Positions 1 through 6,793 of a stretch of DNA of 33,903 nt are shown piece after piece. The DNA lies in assembly GCA_041307765.1 (NCBI GenBank), contig JBFZCW010000375.1:1-33903 (forward strand), in the 5' to 3' direction. Every line of letters starts with the position of its first letter. Within the stretch, counting starts at the first letter, position 1. A program made the position numbers and the translations under genes. Under the pieces are notes generated by a model, which saw only the letters and a list, made by a program, of their open reading frames with translations, was not told the DNA's origin and did not search any database. The DNA comes from DYRB01 sp041307765. Its GTDB lineage: Bacteria > Pseudomonadota > Gammaproteobacteria > Chromatiales > Chromatiaceae.

Positions 1-150
1 ACGCGGGTCGGCTGTTCCTTCGTTCGAGAGGTTGACAAGCCCGTGGAAGACCGGCCCGACGACAACGAGTTTGTATTCACGCTCAAGCCCGACCCGGACC
101 CCGCGATCGGCCAGTACGTCATCGCCTTCGAAGGGCCAGGGTGCCTGTGA
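1..150 (+). CDS. C-terminal end of an unrecognised protein (partial)
   Basis: An open frame runs from the first base of the window to a TGA at 148-150 and gives the last 49 residues of a protein whose start lies upstream. The visible part is acidic (a cluster EDRPDDNE) and then has a beta-rich stretch, FVFTLKPDPDP followed by IGQYVIAFEG, ending in GPGCL. I do not recognise a family. It points the same way as the next gene, 129 bases downstream, but the spacer is large enough for a separate promoter, so an operon is not implied. The frame call rests only on the open frame and plausible composition. Confidence 0.5.
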   Translation, partial: TRVGCSFVREVDKPVEDRPDDNEFVFTLKPDPDPAIGQYVIAFEGPGCL

Positions 151-211
151 GAGCGTTGCGCCGCCCGCACCCTGGGCTTTGGCCGACCGGTAACAGGGAC
201 TGCGCCAAGAT

Positions 212-256
212 CGGGCGGGGCGGCCATTGACGGGCCGGCACGCGTGCCGCCCGCCC
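212..256. other. GC-rich palindrome upstream of the ferredoxin fusion gene
   Basis: A perfect 12-base palindrome, GGCACGCGTGCC, lies at 237-248. It is flanked by a G-rich run (212-223) and a complementary C-rich run (247-256), so a larger imperfect hairpin can form. It ends about 20 bases before the start codon at 280 and could be an operator or a 5'-UTR structure. Nothing in the sequence identifies a binding protein, and in high-GC DNA such palindromes can arise by chance. Confidence 0.25.
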
Positions 257-279
257 AAGTAACCTGAGGAGCCCGCCTT

Positions 280-1773
280 ATGCCCGAACTGCTCACCCTG
301 TCGCGTGCCGCCCGCCTGGCGGATGTCAGCCGCGCCGAGTTGCAGCGACGCATCCGCCAGGGCGACATCGAGACGTTCGAAGGCCAGGTCGCCATCAGTG
401 ACCTGCTCCGCGTCTACCCAACCGTCCGGCTGGACCGCGACAAGGGGTTTGAGCGCGTCGAGTCGATCAAAGCCGCCGCCGTGCCCCGGACCCAGCAGGC
501 CGACGCCGTGCTGCCCAGCCCCCATGTGCTGATGTCGCGCCTGCGCACCCTGGCGGAGGTGCTGGTGCAGAAGGTCTCGGCCCTCGACGCAGCGGAGGAA
601 CTGCTCGACGCCCTGACGCTGCGTCTTGCGGCCATTGCCGACACCGTCCCCCAGACAGGTACGGTCCAGGCCGCTGTGAGTGAGGCCCTGTCCTGGCTCG
701 CCGCCGAGCGCCAAACCCTGGCCGAGCATCCCCAGCCCGACAACCGGGCCGAACTCTTCGCGAAAGACACCTTCCTGCGCATCATGGCGGCCAGCATCAA
801 GATCATCCCCAGCGGTCACGAGTTCTTTGTCGAGGGGACCGAGACCATCCTGGACGCCTCCGTGCGTGCCGGGCTCAAGCTCGCCTACGGCTGCTCCAGC
901 GGGAACTGCGGCACCTGCAAGACACGGGTCGTCAGCGGCGAGGTCTGGAAGACCGCGGACCACGACTATGTTCTGAGTGAGCGCGAAAAGCAGATGGGCT
1001 ACATCCTCACCTGCTCCAATACCGCTGTGACGGACCTGGTGCTCGAGGCATCCGAGGCGCTCAGCGTCGCGGATCTGCCACTTCAGGAGATTCGGGCGGG
1101 GGTGCGCAAGGTCGAGCCCCTGAGCGATGACCTGCTCCTGCTCCACGTCCAGACCCCACGCACCCAGACCCTGCGCTTCATGGCCGGACAACGCGCGCGC
1201 CTCACGCTGGAGAGCGGTGTCAGCGGCGAGGTGCCCATCGCCAGCTGCCCCTGCAACGGACGCAACCTCCAGTTCTACCTGCGCCGCCGTTCGGGCGACG
1301 CCCTTGCCGAGTCCGCCTTCACCGAGCTGGCGGCGCACCAAATGGTCACGGTCGGGGGGCCTATGGGGGAATTCGTCCTCCACGAGGGGTCCCCCGAGCC
1401 CGCGGTCTTCATCGCCCTCGACGACGGCATCGCCCCAATCAAGAGCATCCTGGAGCACGCCGTGTCGATCGACATGATCGAGGCCTTCCACCTCTACTGG
1501 GCGAGCAGCAGGGCCGACAGTCATCACCTGACCAACTGGTGCCGGGCGATGGCCGAGTCGCTGGACAACTTCCGCTATACCCAGTTCGCCGAGACGCCGC
1601 CGGACGGGTCTGGGGTGGCCAAAGTCCTCGACGAGCTGGCGGCCGACTACCCGGATCCGCGCGGGATGCGCTTCTACCTCGCCGGCCCGGCGCACGAACT
1701 GGAGTTGCTGACAGAGGGGCTTGTGGCCCTCGGCGTCAAACGCGAGGTGATCGCCCGCGAGATAGCGGACTAA
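280..1773 (+). CDS. Fusion: helix-turn-helix-like N-terminus, 2Fe-2S ferredoxin domain, ferredoxin-reductase-like C-terminus
   Basis: A 497-residue protein with a Shine-Dalgarno (TGAGGAG) before ATG 280. Residues 5-47 read like a MerR/excisionase-type winged helix (LSRAARLADVSRAELQRRI, then a beta hairpin and SDLLRVY). Residues 80-150 are helical. Residues 172-262 are a plant-type ferredoxin domain with all four cluster ligands, C205, C210, C213 (CSSGNCGTC) and C245. Residues 270-497 align with the FAD/NAD module of phenol-hydroxylase or CDP-glucoseen-reductase type enzymes (AGQRARLTL, DGIAPIKSILEHA, FYLAGPAHE). The flavin motif RxYS is replaced by EVPIAS, and the pyridine-nucleotide GGTG loop reads LDDG, so catalytic electron transfer from NAD(P)H is doubtful. 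The cluster-binding call is solid. A redox-sensing DNA-binding role is inference from the N-terminus; it could instead still be a reductase with an unusual N-terminal extension. Confidence 0.85.
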   Translation: MPELLTLSRAARLADVSRAELQRRIRQGDIETFEGQVAISDLLRVYPTVRLDRDKGFERVESIKAAAVPRTQQADAVLPSPHVLMSRLRTLAEVLVQKVSALDAAEELLDALTLRLAAIADTVPQTGTVQAAVSEALSWLAAERQTLAEHPQPDNRAELFAKDTFLRIMAASIKIIPSGHEFFVEGTETILDASVRAGLKLAYGCSSGNCGTCKTRVVSGEVWKTADHDYVLSEREKQMGYILTCSNTAVTDLVLEASEALSVADLPLQEIRAGVRKVEPLSDDLLLLHVQTPRTQTLRFMAGQRARLTLESGVSGEVPIASCPCNGRNLQFYLRRRSGDALAESAFTELAAHQMVTVGGPMGEFVLHEGSPEPAVFIALDDGIAPIKSILEHAVSIDMIEAFHLYWASSRADSHHLTNWCRAMAESLDNFRYTQFAETPPDGSGVAKVLDELAADYPDPRGMRFYLAGPAHELELLTEGLVALGVKREVIAREIAD

Positions 1774-1812
1774 AGGACCGCTGAAGCCCGGCGGCGCCTC
1801 ACGGAACGGGGG

Positions 1813-1992
1813 TCAGGCCGCCTTGGGGCGGGCCGCCTGTGGACGCAGGAAGACGGTGCCCTTGCCGAAGCGATTCACTGCCATGTGCTTTACCCACTCC
1901 GGGGCATCGCGGTAGAGCCGGATGTAGGTGTAGCCGCAGTCCCCCCGGTCGATGGATGCAACCCACTGGGTGAAGTCTTCACGCGCGCTCAT
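1813..1992 (-). CDS. Small orphan protein (59 aa), unrecognised
   Basis: The frame is open further upstream, but ATG at 1992 has a clean ribosome-binding site (GGAGA, 5-6 bases upstream), while the upstream part reads as Arg/Ser/Gly-rich noise. The product begins MSAREDFTQWVASIDRG, contains one Cys (GDCGYTYIRLYRD), and ends in a basic Pro/Ala tail (RPQAARPKAA). It has aromatic residues spread through a soluble-looking sequence, with no signal peptide and no membrane segment. It lies 192 bases downstream of the asparagine-synthetase-like gene on the same strand and converges with the ferredoxin fusion gene. I do not recognise a family. The spacing leaves open whether it shares a transcript with the upstream synthetase. 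Confidence 0.6.
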   Translation of the reverse strand: MSAREDFTQWVASIDRGDCGYTYIRLYRDAPEWVKHMAVNRFGKGTVFLRPQAARPKAA

Positions 1993-2184
1993 GTTCGTCT
2001 CCGAGAATCGCCTCCCACCGGACCGCCCGGATCCTGGGTAGGACCACGCCTTGAGAGAGGTTGGCCTCCGTCCGGTCGTGCACTGAGACCGCGCCACGCG
2101 GGCACAGGTTGCACCCTGCGGATGCGTGGGCCTGTCTCGTGCTAAGCATAGAGCAGCCAGCGGGGGCCGTGCCGCGCCCTGGGG

Positions 2185-4035
2185 TCAGTGCCCGTGGTGC
2201 GACAGCCACTGCTCCAGCATGACCAGTACCCAGAGCATGGCGCCGGAGTCGGAGGCGGGTTCGTCAGCATGCTGCGCCTGGACCCGGTCGATGTAGGCCG
2301 GCTGGAGAATGTTGCGGCGGCGCAGCCCGCCGATGGTGTCGCTCGCCAAGTCGCGCAGTTGGGTATGTTCAGCCATCCAGATCCCCACCGGCAGCCCGGG
2401 GCCCCGTTTGGTCTTCTGGATAATCTCGCGGGGCAGGAAATCGTCCAAGGCCTGCTTGAAGAACCAGCGCAGCCGCCCGCCCTTGACCTGCATCCCAGGC
2501 GGGATCCGCGCTGCGAACTCCAGCATCTCATCGTCCAGGAGGGGGCAGGCAACCTCGACACCGGCCAGACCACAGGCTTGGTTGACCCTACGCAGATCAT
2601 TGTCAGCCACACTGATCTTGAGATCCAAGTGCATCAGGCGGTTGACGGTTGCGGCAGATGCGGCACGGGCATAGACCTCGCGCAGGTTGGCCAGAGGGGC
2701 CTCAGCGTCCACGGCGGCCAGGAAGTCGGGGTCGAAGACCTCAGCGAACGGGGTACGTTCGAGGGCGTTGTGGAGCTCCAAGCGGTCCGGCAGGGGGAAT
2801 TTCGCCTGGGCGATGTAACGCTTCGCCAAGCGTAGCGGGGGCACTTGGCTGCCGGAGGGCAAGAGTGCTACAAGGGGCTCAATAAGGCCCTCGCGCAACG
2901 CCGCAGGGATGCAACGGTAGCGCTCGAAGACGGCCTGGGCGGCGTAGCACTCCTTCCCGCCAAAGAGCTCGTCCCCGCCATCGCCGGCCAGGAGACATTC
3001 GGTCCCGTCGAAGCGAGCGAAGCGCGCACCGAGGTAAGCCGGAACGATGGACGCGTTGGCGAAGGGCTCGTCACAGTAGGCGGCGACGGCGGGGATGCTC
3101 TCCACCACGTCCTCGGGGGTGACATAGTACTCGTTGGAGCGGGTGTGAAAGTGGCGTGCGGCGATGCGGGCGTAGTCGATCTCGTCGAATCCCTGGGCGG
3201 TGAACCCAACGGAGTACGTCGATACCGCCTGGCCGCGAAGCTCCCGCAGGGTCCCGGCAACGGTGGAGCTATCCGCCCCGCCGTTCAAGAAGGTCCCTAC
3301 GGCCGGATTGCCAGCCGCAGCGCGATCGACGACGCGCGGTAGGAGGGCCCGAAAATCCTCGCGGAGGTCCTCGAAACGGGCAGGGCTGTCATCCTGGTAG
3401 GGCATCTGCCAGTAAAAGCGCGCCTCGCGCCCCGCAGCGGAGAAGCTCAGCGACTGGGCCGGGAGCAGCTTTTCTACCCCAGCGTAGATGGTCCCGGGGC
3501 TCGGAACCATGTGCAGGTAGAGGTAGTCGAACAGGGCCTGCCGGCGGATCTCCAGCCGGAACCCGGGAATCCGGCGCAGGGCGGCAAGACGGGTCGAGAA
3601 GGCGATGGCATCGCCGGTGCGCACCAGGTACAGCGGACGGTTTCCGATCCGATCTACGGCCAGCAGCAGCCGCTGCCTCTCCCGGTCGATGACCGCCAAG
3701 GCGAAACTGCCCGCGAGCCGAGCCGGCAGACCGTCACCGTGCTCCCGGTAGAGATCGGCCAGATCGCCCGCACCGAGCGGCCGTCCAGTCCCCGCCTCGC
3801 GCACCGTCTCTGAGACGGCAACGAGGATCCCCGCATCGGCGAAAACTCGCTCGGCGGCTGCGCCGCGTTCGCCACCCCCAGACGGTGCCAAGGCGGCAAG
3901 CTGCCCAATGGTGACGCCGACGCAGACCCCGCCGGGGCTCCGGGCCCCACCGCAGTCGGCCAGCATGGCATCGAGAACAGCCTCTGAGGTCGCAGCGTCT
4001 CCGACGGTTCCGAACCAACCGCAAATCCCGTACAT
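2185..4035 (-). CDS. Asparagine-synthetase-like amidotransferase with a degenerate glutaminase domain
   Basis: A 616-residue protein of normal AsnB length. ATG 4035 is chosen because it gives the amidotransferase N-terminus MYGICGWFG, with GGGG six bases upstream; the open frame continues to 4185 and another ATG lies at 4047. Class II glutaminases need Cys at position 2 (MCGI...). Here it is Tyr (TAC for TGC). The HRGPD motif is replaced by GARSPGG (30-36), and NGEIYN cannot be found (region 70-82 reads ILVAVSETVREAG). The synthetase half is well kept: pyrophosphate loop NGGADSS (251-257, first Ser changed to Asn), GDGGDELFGG (351-360), VACPLLDDE (495-503) and KRGPGLP (543-549). Known families with a dead first domain use ammonia or a substrate amine (beta-lactam synthetase, lasso cyclase). 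Which applies here is unknown. Confidence 0.85.
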   Translation of the reverse strand: MYGICGWFGTVGDAATSEAVLDAMLADCGGARSPGGVCVGVTIGQLAALAPSGGGERGAAAERVFADAGILVAVSETVREAGTGRPLGAGDLADLYREHGDGLPARLAGSFALAVIDRERQRLLLAVDRIGNRPLYLVRTGDAIAFSTRLAALRRIPGFRLEIRRQALFDYLYLHMVPSPGTIYAGVEKLLPAQSLSFSAAGREARFYWQMPYQDDSPARFEDLREDFRALLPRVVDRAAAGNPAVGTFLNGGADSSTVAGTLRELRGQAVSTYSVGFTAQGFDEIDYARIAARHFHTRSNEYYVTPEDVVESIPAVAAYCDEPFANASIVPAYLGARFARFDGTECLLAGDGGDELFGGKECYAAQAVFERYRCIPAALREGLIEPLVALLPSGSQVPPLRLAKRYIAQAKFPLPDRLELHNALERTPFAEVFDPDFLAAVDAEAPLANLREVYARAASAATVNRLMHLDLKISVADNDLRRVNQACGLAGVEVACPLLDDEMLEFAARIPPGMQVKGGRLRWFFKQALDDFLPREIIQKTKRGPGLPVGIWMAEHTQLRDLASDTIGGLRRRNILQPAYIDRVQAQHADEPASDSGAMLWVLVMLEQWLSHHGH

Positions 4036-4162
4036 CGCAAACCCCATCTTTGCATTCAGCGGCCGCCAGTCGGCCTGGTGGGAGGCAGAGCACCGAAACG
4101 GCGGCCGGCTGCCCTGGATCGAGAGGTCCTGCCCGATGGGGTCGGCCCCCAATTGGCCGCAG

Positions 4163-4168
4163 ATTATA
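4163..4168 (-). promoter_or_regulatory. Candidate -10 box for the synthetase-like gene
   Basis: The minus strand reads TATAAT here, a perfect sigma-70 -10 hexamer in a GC-rich 312-base divergent intergenic region (4036-4347), about 128 bases before the start codon at 4035. No convincing -35 hexamer sits at 16-18 bases, so the promoter may need an activator. The implied 5' UTR is around 120 nucleotides. Confidence 0.35.
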
Positions 4169-4268
4169 TGCCAGCGGTTCGGCATTCCCCACTTGCGGGG
4201 TCAACTGCGCATGGGGCACGAGGCGCACGACGTTCGTTTCAAGCCAGGATTGCAGTAGACTTGCCACC

Positions 4269-4287
4269 GGTTTGCAAATCGCAAACC
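4269..4287. promoter_or_regulatory. Perfect 7-bp inverted repeat in the divergent intergenic region
   Basis: GGTTTGC (4269-4275) and GCAAACC (4281-4287) form a perfect inverted repeat with a five-base AT-rich centre (AAATC). The size and symmetry are those of an operator for a dimeric regulator. It lies 60 bases upstream of the gene starting at 4348 and about 100 bases upstream of the -10 box of the divergent gene, so it could control either or both. The rest of the 4036-4347 spacer shows no gene that I can support. The operator role is inference. Confidence 0.4.
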
Positions 4288-4347
4288 AAAGCAGTCGGTC
4301 CGGACCCTCGGTGGCCCGTGCGCCCCGGCCAGCAAAGGATGACCGCC

Positions 4348-4812
4348 ATGGCAGAGAGCAGATTCGACATCCAATTTGCCGGTGAGCTCGTCCAGGGGGC
4401 CGATCCGCTCGTGGTACGCGAGCGCCTGCGTGCGCTGTTCAAACTTTCTCCCGACGCCCTGGAGCGCCTGTTCAGCAGCCAGGCCGTGATCATCAAGCAA
4501 GACCTGGACGCCGTCACGGCCGCGCGCTACCGCGATGCCTTCCGCGACGCCGGGGCCATTCTGCGCCTGACCCAGACTCCGGCTGCCGGCTTGACCCTGG
4601 CGCCACCGGGGGCTGACCTCGAGGAGGCTGTCCCTCCGGCCGCGCCGCGCGAGATCGACACGTCTTATCTGAGCTTGGTGGCTGGTGAGGGCTGGACCCT
4701 GGAGGACTGCGCCCCGCCCCATGCGTCAACCCGCATCCCCGACATCAGCTACCTGACCCTTGCCCCGGCGGAGCCGATCGGCTTCCGCACGCCAAACGCT
4801 ATCGACGAGTGA
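4348..4812 (+). CDS. Unrecognised 154-aa protein with a compact N-terminal domain and two SYL motifs
   Basis: ATG 4348 is preferred because AAGGA lies eight bases upstream; an in-frame ATG at 4339 is too close to that site. Residues 5-75 look like a compact alpha/beta domain (FDIQFAGELVQGADP, RERLRALFKLSP, AVIIKQDLDAVTAARY, AGAILRL). I have the impression of similar N-terminal modules in other gammaproteobacterial proteins but cannot name the family. After a Pro/Ala linker there are two similar short segments, DTSYLSL (104-110) and DISYLTL (132-138), each followed by an acidic or Pro-rich stretch. There is no signal peptide or membrane segment. It ends seven bases before the FAD oxidoreductase gene, so the two are probably co-transcribed and may act together. 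Function unknown. Confidence 0.75.
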   Translation: MAESRFDIQFAGELVQGADPLVVRERLRALFKLSPDALERLFSSQAVIIKQDLDAVTAARYRDAFRDAGAILRLTQTPAAGLTLAPPGADLEEAVPPAAPREIDTSYLSLVAGEGWTLEDCAPPHASTRIPDISYLTLAPAEPIGFRTPNAIDE

Positions 4813-4819
4813 GCCGACC

Positions 4820-6049
4820 ATGACCGATCACGTTCCCCACATCGTCATCGGGGGCGGCATCAGTGGGCTCGGCGCAGCCCACTTCGCCATCCGCCTGGGC
4901 ATCGAGACCCTGGTCGTCGAGCGCAGCGGCCGTGTCGGCGGAACCCTCAACAGCCATCACTTCGGTGCCTGCGGGGCCTACTGGACCGAGGCTGGGAGCC
5001 ACACCTGCTACAACAGCTACGGCAACCTGCTCAGTATCCTCGATGACCTGGGGCTGACCGCACGGATCACGCCCAAGGAACGCGTCCCCTTCCGGTTGTG
5101 GCGCGGCGGCAAGCGGCGCCCCATCTACTCCGCCATCCATCCCATCGAGTTGGTGACCTCCCTACCACGCCTCGTGCGCTCTTCCCGAGAGGGCAAGGGA
5201 CTAGCGGAATACTACGGGGCTGGGCTCGGTCACACCAACTACCGGGATCTCTTCGGGCCTGCCTTTCAGGCCGTGATCTGCCAGGCCGCCGACGACTTTC
5301 CTGCAGAGCTGCTGTTTCGCAAGAAGCCCAGGCGCAAGGGCCTGCCGACGAGTTTCACGCTGCCTCAAGGGCTCAGCGAGATTCCCCAGGCCATCGCCGA
5401 CCAGGATGCCCTGAGGGTGCGCCTCAATGAGCACGTCGTCGAGGTCCGCCAGGTGGGCACGGGATTCCGCGTCGAGCTCGCCAACAGCGGCGCGGTCACC
5501 TGCGACAGCCTGACGCTGGCGGTAGGCCCGGACGCCGCCGCCCGCTTGATACCGCCGGGGCGGGATCAGGCCGCGCCACTCGCGGCGGAGATCCCGATGG
5601 CGGAGATCGAGACCCTGGTGATGGCCATCCCCCGGCAGGGCCTGAGCGATCAAGCGCTGCCACCCCTGGCGGGACTCATCTCGGTGGACGACATCTTCTA
5701 TTCGGCGGTCTCCCGCGATTATCGCCCGGACCCCCTTTGGCGTGGGTTCGCGTTTCACTTCCGCCCGGGGATCACGGACCGCGACGACCAGCTCGAGCGC
5801 GCCTGCCGCGCCCTGGGCATCACCACGGAACAGGTGGCCGAGGCCGCGTATGTCGCCAACCGCCTGCCCGCGCTGCGAAAGGGCCACACCGAGCTGGTGC
5901 GGCGCATCGACCAAGCCCTCGCCGGGACGCGGCTGGCCCTCACCGGAAACTGGTTCGTCGGCGTGTCCATCGAGGACTGCCTGACCCGCAGTCGCCAGGA
6001 GATGGACCGACTGTTTCCGGCTACGGAAAGCCAAGAGACAGCAGCGTGA
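4820..6049 (+). CDS. FAD-dependent amine-oxidase/protoporphyrinogen-oxidase-like protein
   Basis: A 409-residue flavoprotein of the HemY/amine-oxidase superfamily. The N-terminus holds the Rossmann motif HIVIGGGISGLGAA (7-20), an acidic end of the second strand (VVERS), and the GRVGGTL loop typical of this superfamily. The C-terminus keeps the closing FAD motif, LALTGNWFVGVSIEDCL, equivalent to the AGNYxxGVGIPDC block of protoporphyrinogen oxidases. The length is a little short of HemY. ATG 4820 follows the upstream stop by seven bases. The open frame extends back to 4760, but only in overlap with that gene. No heme genes are near, so a different substrate (amine, carotenoid-like or porphyrin-like) is possible. 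It probably forms an operon with the preceding 154-aa gene and perhaps creA, which begins 13 bases after its stop. Confidence 0.8.
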   Translation: MTDHVPHIVIGGGISGLGAAHFAIRLGIETLVVERSGRVGGTLNSHHFGACGAYWTEAGSHTCYNSYGNLLSILDDLGLTARITPKERVPFRLWRGGKRRPIYSAIHPIELVTSLPRLVRSSREGKGLAEYYGAGLGHTNYRDLFGPAFQAVICQAADDFPAELLFRKKPRRKGLPTSFTLPQGLSEIPQAIADQDALRVRLNEHVVEVRQVGTGFRVELANSGAVTCDSLTLAVGPDAAARLIPPGRDQAAPLAAEIPMAEIETLVMAIPRQGLSDQALPPLAGLISVDDIFYSAVSRDYRPDPLWRGFAFHFRPGITDRDDQLERACRALGITTEQVAEAAYVANRLPALRKGHTELVRRIDQALAGTRLALTGNWFVGVSIEDCLTRSRQEMDRLFPATESQETAA

Positions 6050-6062
6050 CGGGGCGGTGGCG

Positions 6063-6581
6063 ATGCGCAGCGCTGAAACCCCCCGTGCCATCGCAGTTGC
6101 CCTCCTCCTGGCCGCCGCCGGTAGCGTTTGTGCGGACGAGATCGGCAGTGTCGGCACCAAATTCAAGTGGATCGGACCCAATGACAAGATCGTGGTCGAG
6201 GCATTTGAGGACGAGGAGGTCCCCGGGGTTACCTGCTATCTGAGCCGGGCCAAGACGGGCGGGATCTCCGGGGCCGTCGGGGTGGCCGAGGACACGTCCG
6301 ACGCCTCCATCGACTGCCGCCAGGTCGGCCCCATCCGGCTGCCGGAGGCAGTACGCAACGGTCAGGAGGACGGCGAGGCGGTGTTCAAGCGGCGCACCTC
6401 CCTGCTCTTCAAGACACTCCAAGTGGTGCGCTTCTACGACGCCAAGCGCAACGCCCTGGTCTACCTGACCTACAGCGACCGCATCATCGAGGGCTCCCCC
6501 AAGAACAGCGTCTCGGCGGTCCCCATCCTGCCCTGGCCGGGGTCGGCAGCGCCAGCGGCGCCGGCTCCCGAGGCCAAGTGA
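6063..6581 (+). CDS. creA: CreA family periplasmic protein
   Basis: A 172-residue exported protein. The start is placed at ATG 6063, with GGGGCGG upstream; a GTG two codons earlier is possible. A signal peptide is clear: basic start, hydrophobic core AIAVALLLAAAG, cleavage near VCADE. The mature part matches the CreA family: GSVGTKFKWIGPNDKIVVEAF, then GVTCYLSRAKTGG, CRQVGPIRL and VVRFYDAKRNALVYLTYSDR. Two Cys residues (in GVTCYL and DCRQVG) could form a disulfide, as expected for a periplasmic protein. A Pro/Ala-rich tail follows the domain. The molecular role of CreA is not established in the literature I know. The gene follows the FAD oxidoreductase closely, suggesting a shared transcript, and the AT-rich repeat lies just downstream. 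Confidence 0.85.
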   Translation: MRSAETPRAIAVALLLAAAGSVCADEIGSVGTKFKWIGPNDKIVVEAFEDEEVPGVTCYLSRAKTGGISGAVGVAEDTSDASIDCRQVGPIRLPEAVRNGQEDGEAVFKRRTSLLFKTLQVVRFYDAKRNALVYLTYSDRIIEGSPKNSVSAVPILPWPGSAAPAAPAPEAK

Positions 6582-6603
6582 CCCTGGCCACTGAGGATAA
6601 TTA

Positions 6604-6693
6604 AACAGGATTGACAGGATTTTTCTTTGTCTGACGATCCTCCTTATCATCCTGTTAATCCTGTTAATCCTGGAGAATCATGTTAATCCTGTC
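6604..6693. repeat. AT-rich 9-mer repeat cluster with a 16-bp stem (REP-like element)
   Basis: Five copies or near-copies of AATCCTGTT lie at 6648-6656, 6657-6665, 6666-6674, 6676-6684 and 6685-6693. Two inverted copies (AACAGGATT and GACAGGATT) lie at 6604-6621. The arms 6605-6620 and 6649-6664 pair over 16 bases with a single mismatch that is a G-U pair in RNA, around a 28-base loop containing a T-rich run. The composition contrasts sharply with the surrounding high-GC DNA. It lies between two same-strand genes. It could act as a transcript-end stem-loop for creA, or be a dispersed repeat. Confidence 0.75.
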
Positions 6694-6793
6694 CCCTTAC
6701 AAGCTGGCCGTCGCGGTCGCTGACTTTGAGTCAAGGGACTATCGGCCTGTGGCTCGTCGGTCCAAGGCGGAGCCTCGCTAGCCGGTGCGTGCC

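Noticed and set aside
1813..4035. A lasso-peptide cluster (precursor plus cyclase)
   Set aside because: No transglutaminase-like protease or RRE protein is nearby, and the 59-residue protein has no Gly/Cys core followed by Asp/Glu at position 7-9 in a leader-core layout.
4036..4185. N-terminal extension of the synthetase-like gene to 4185
   Set aside because: It would bury the amidotransferase N-terminus under 50 residues of non-conserved sequence, and the upstream ATG has no ribosome-binding site.
6604..6693. A CRISPR array from the repeated 9-mers
   Set aside because: The units are tandem and only nine bases long, with no unique spacers and no cas genes.
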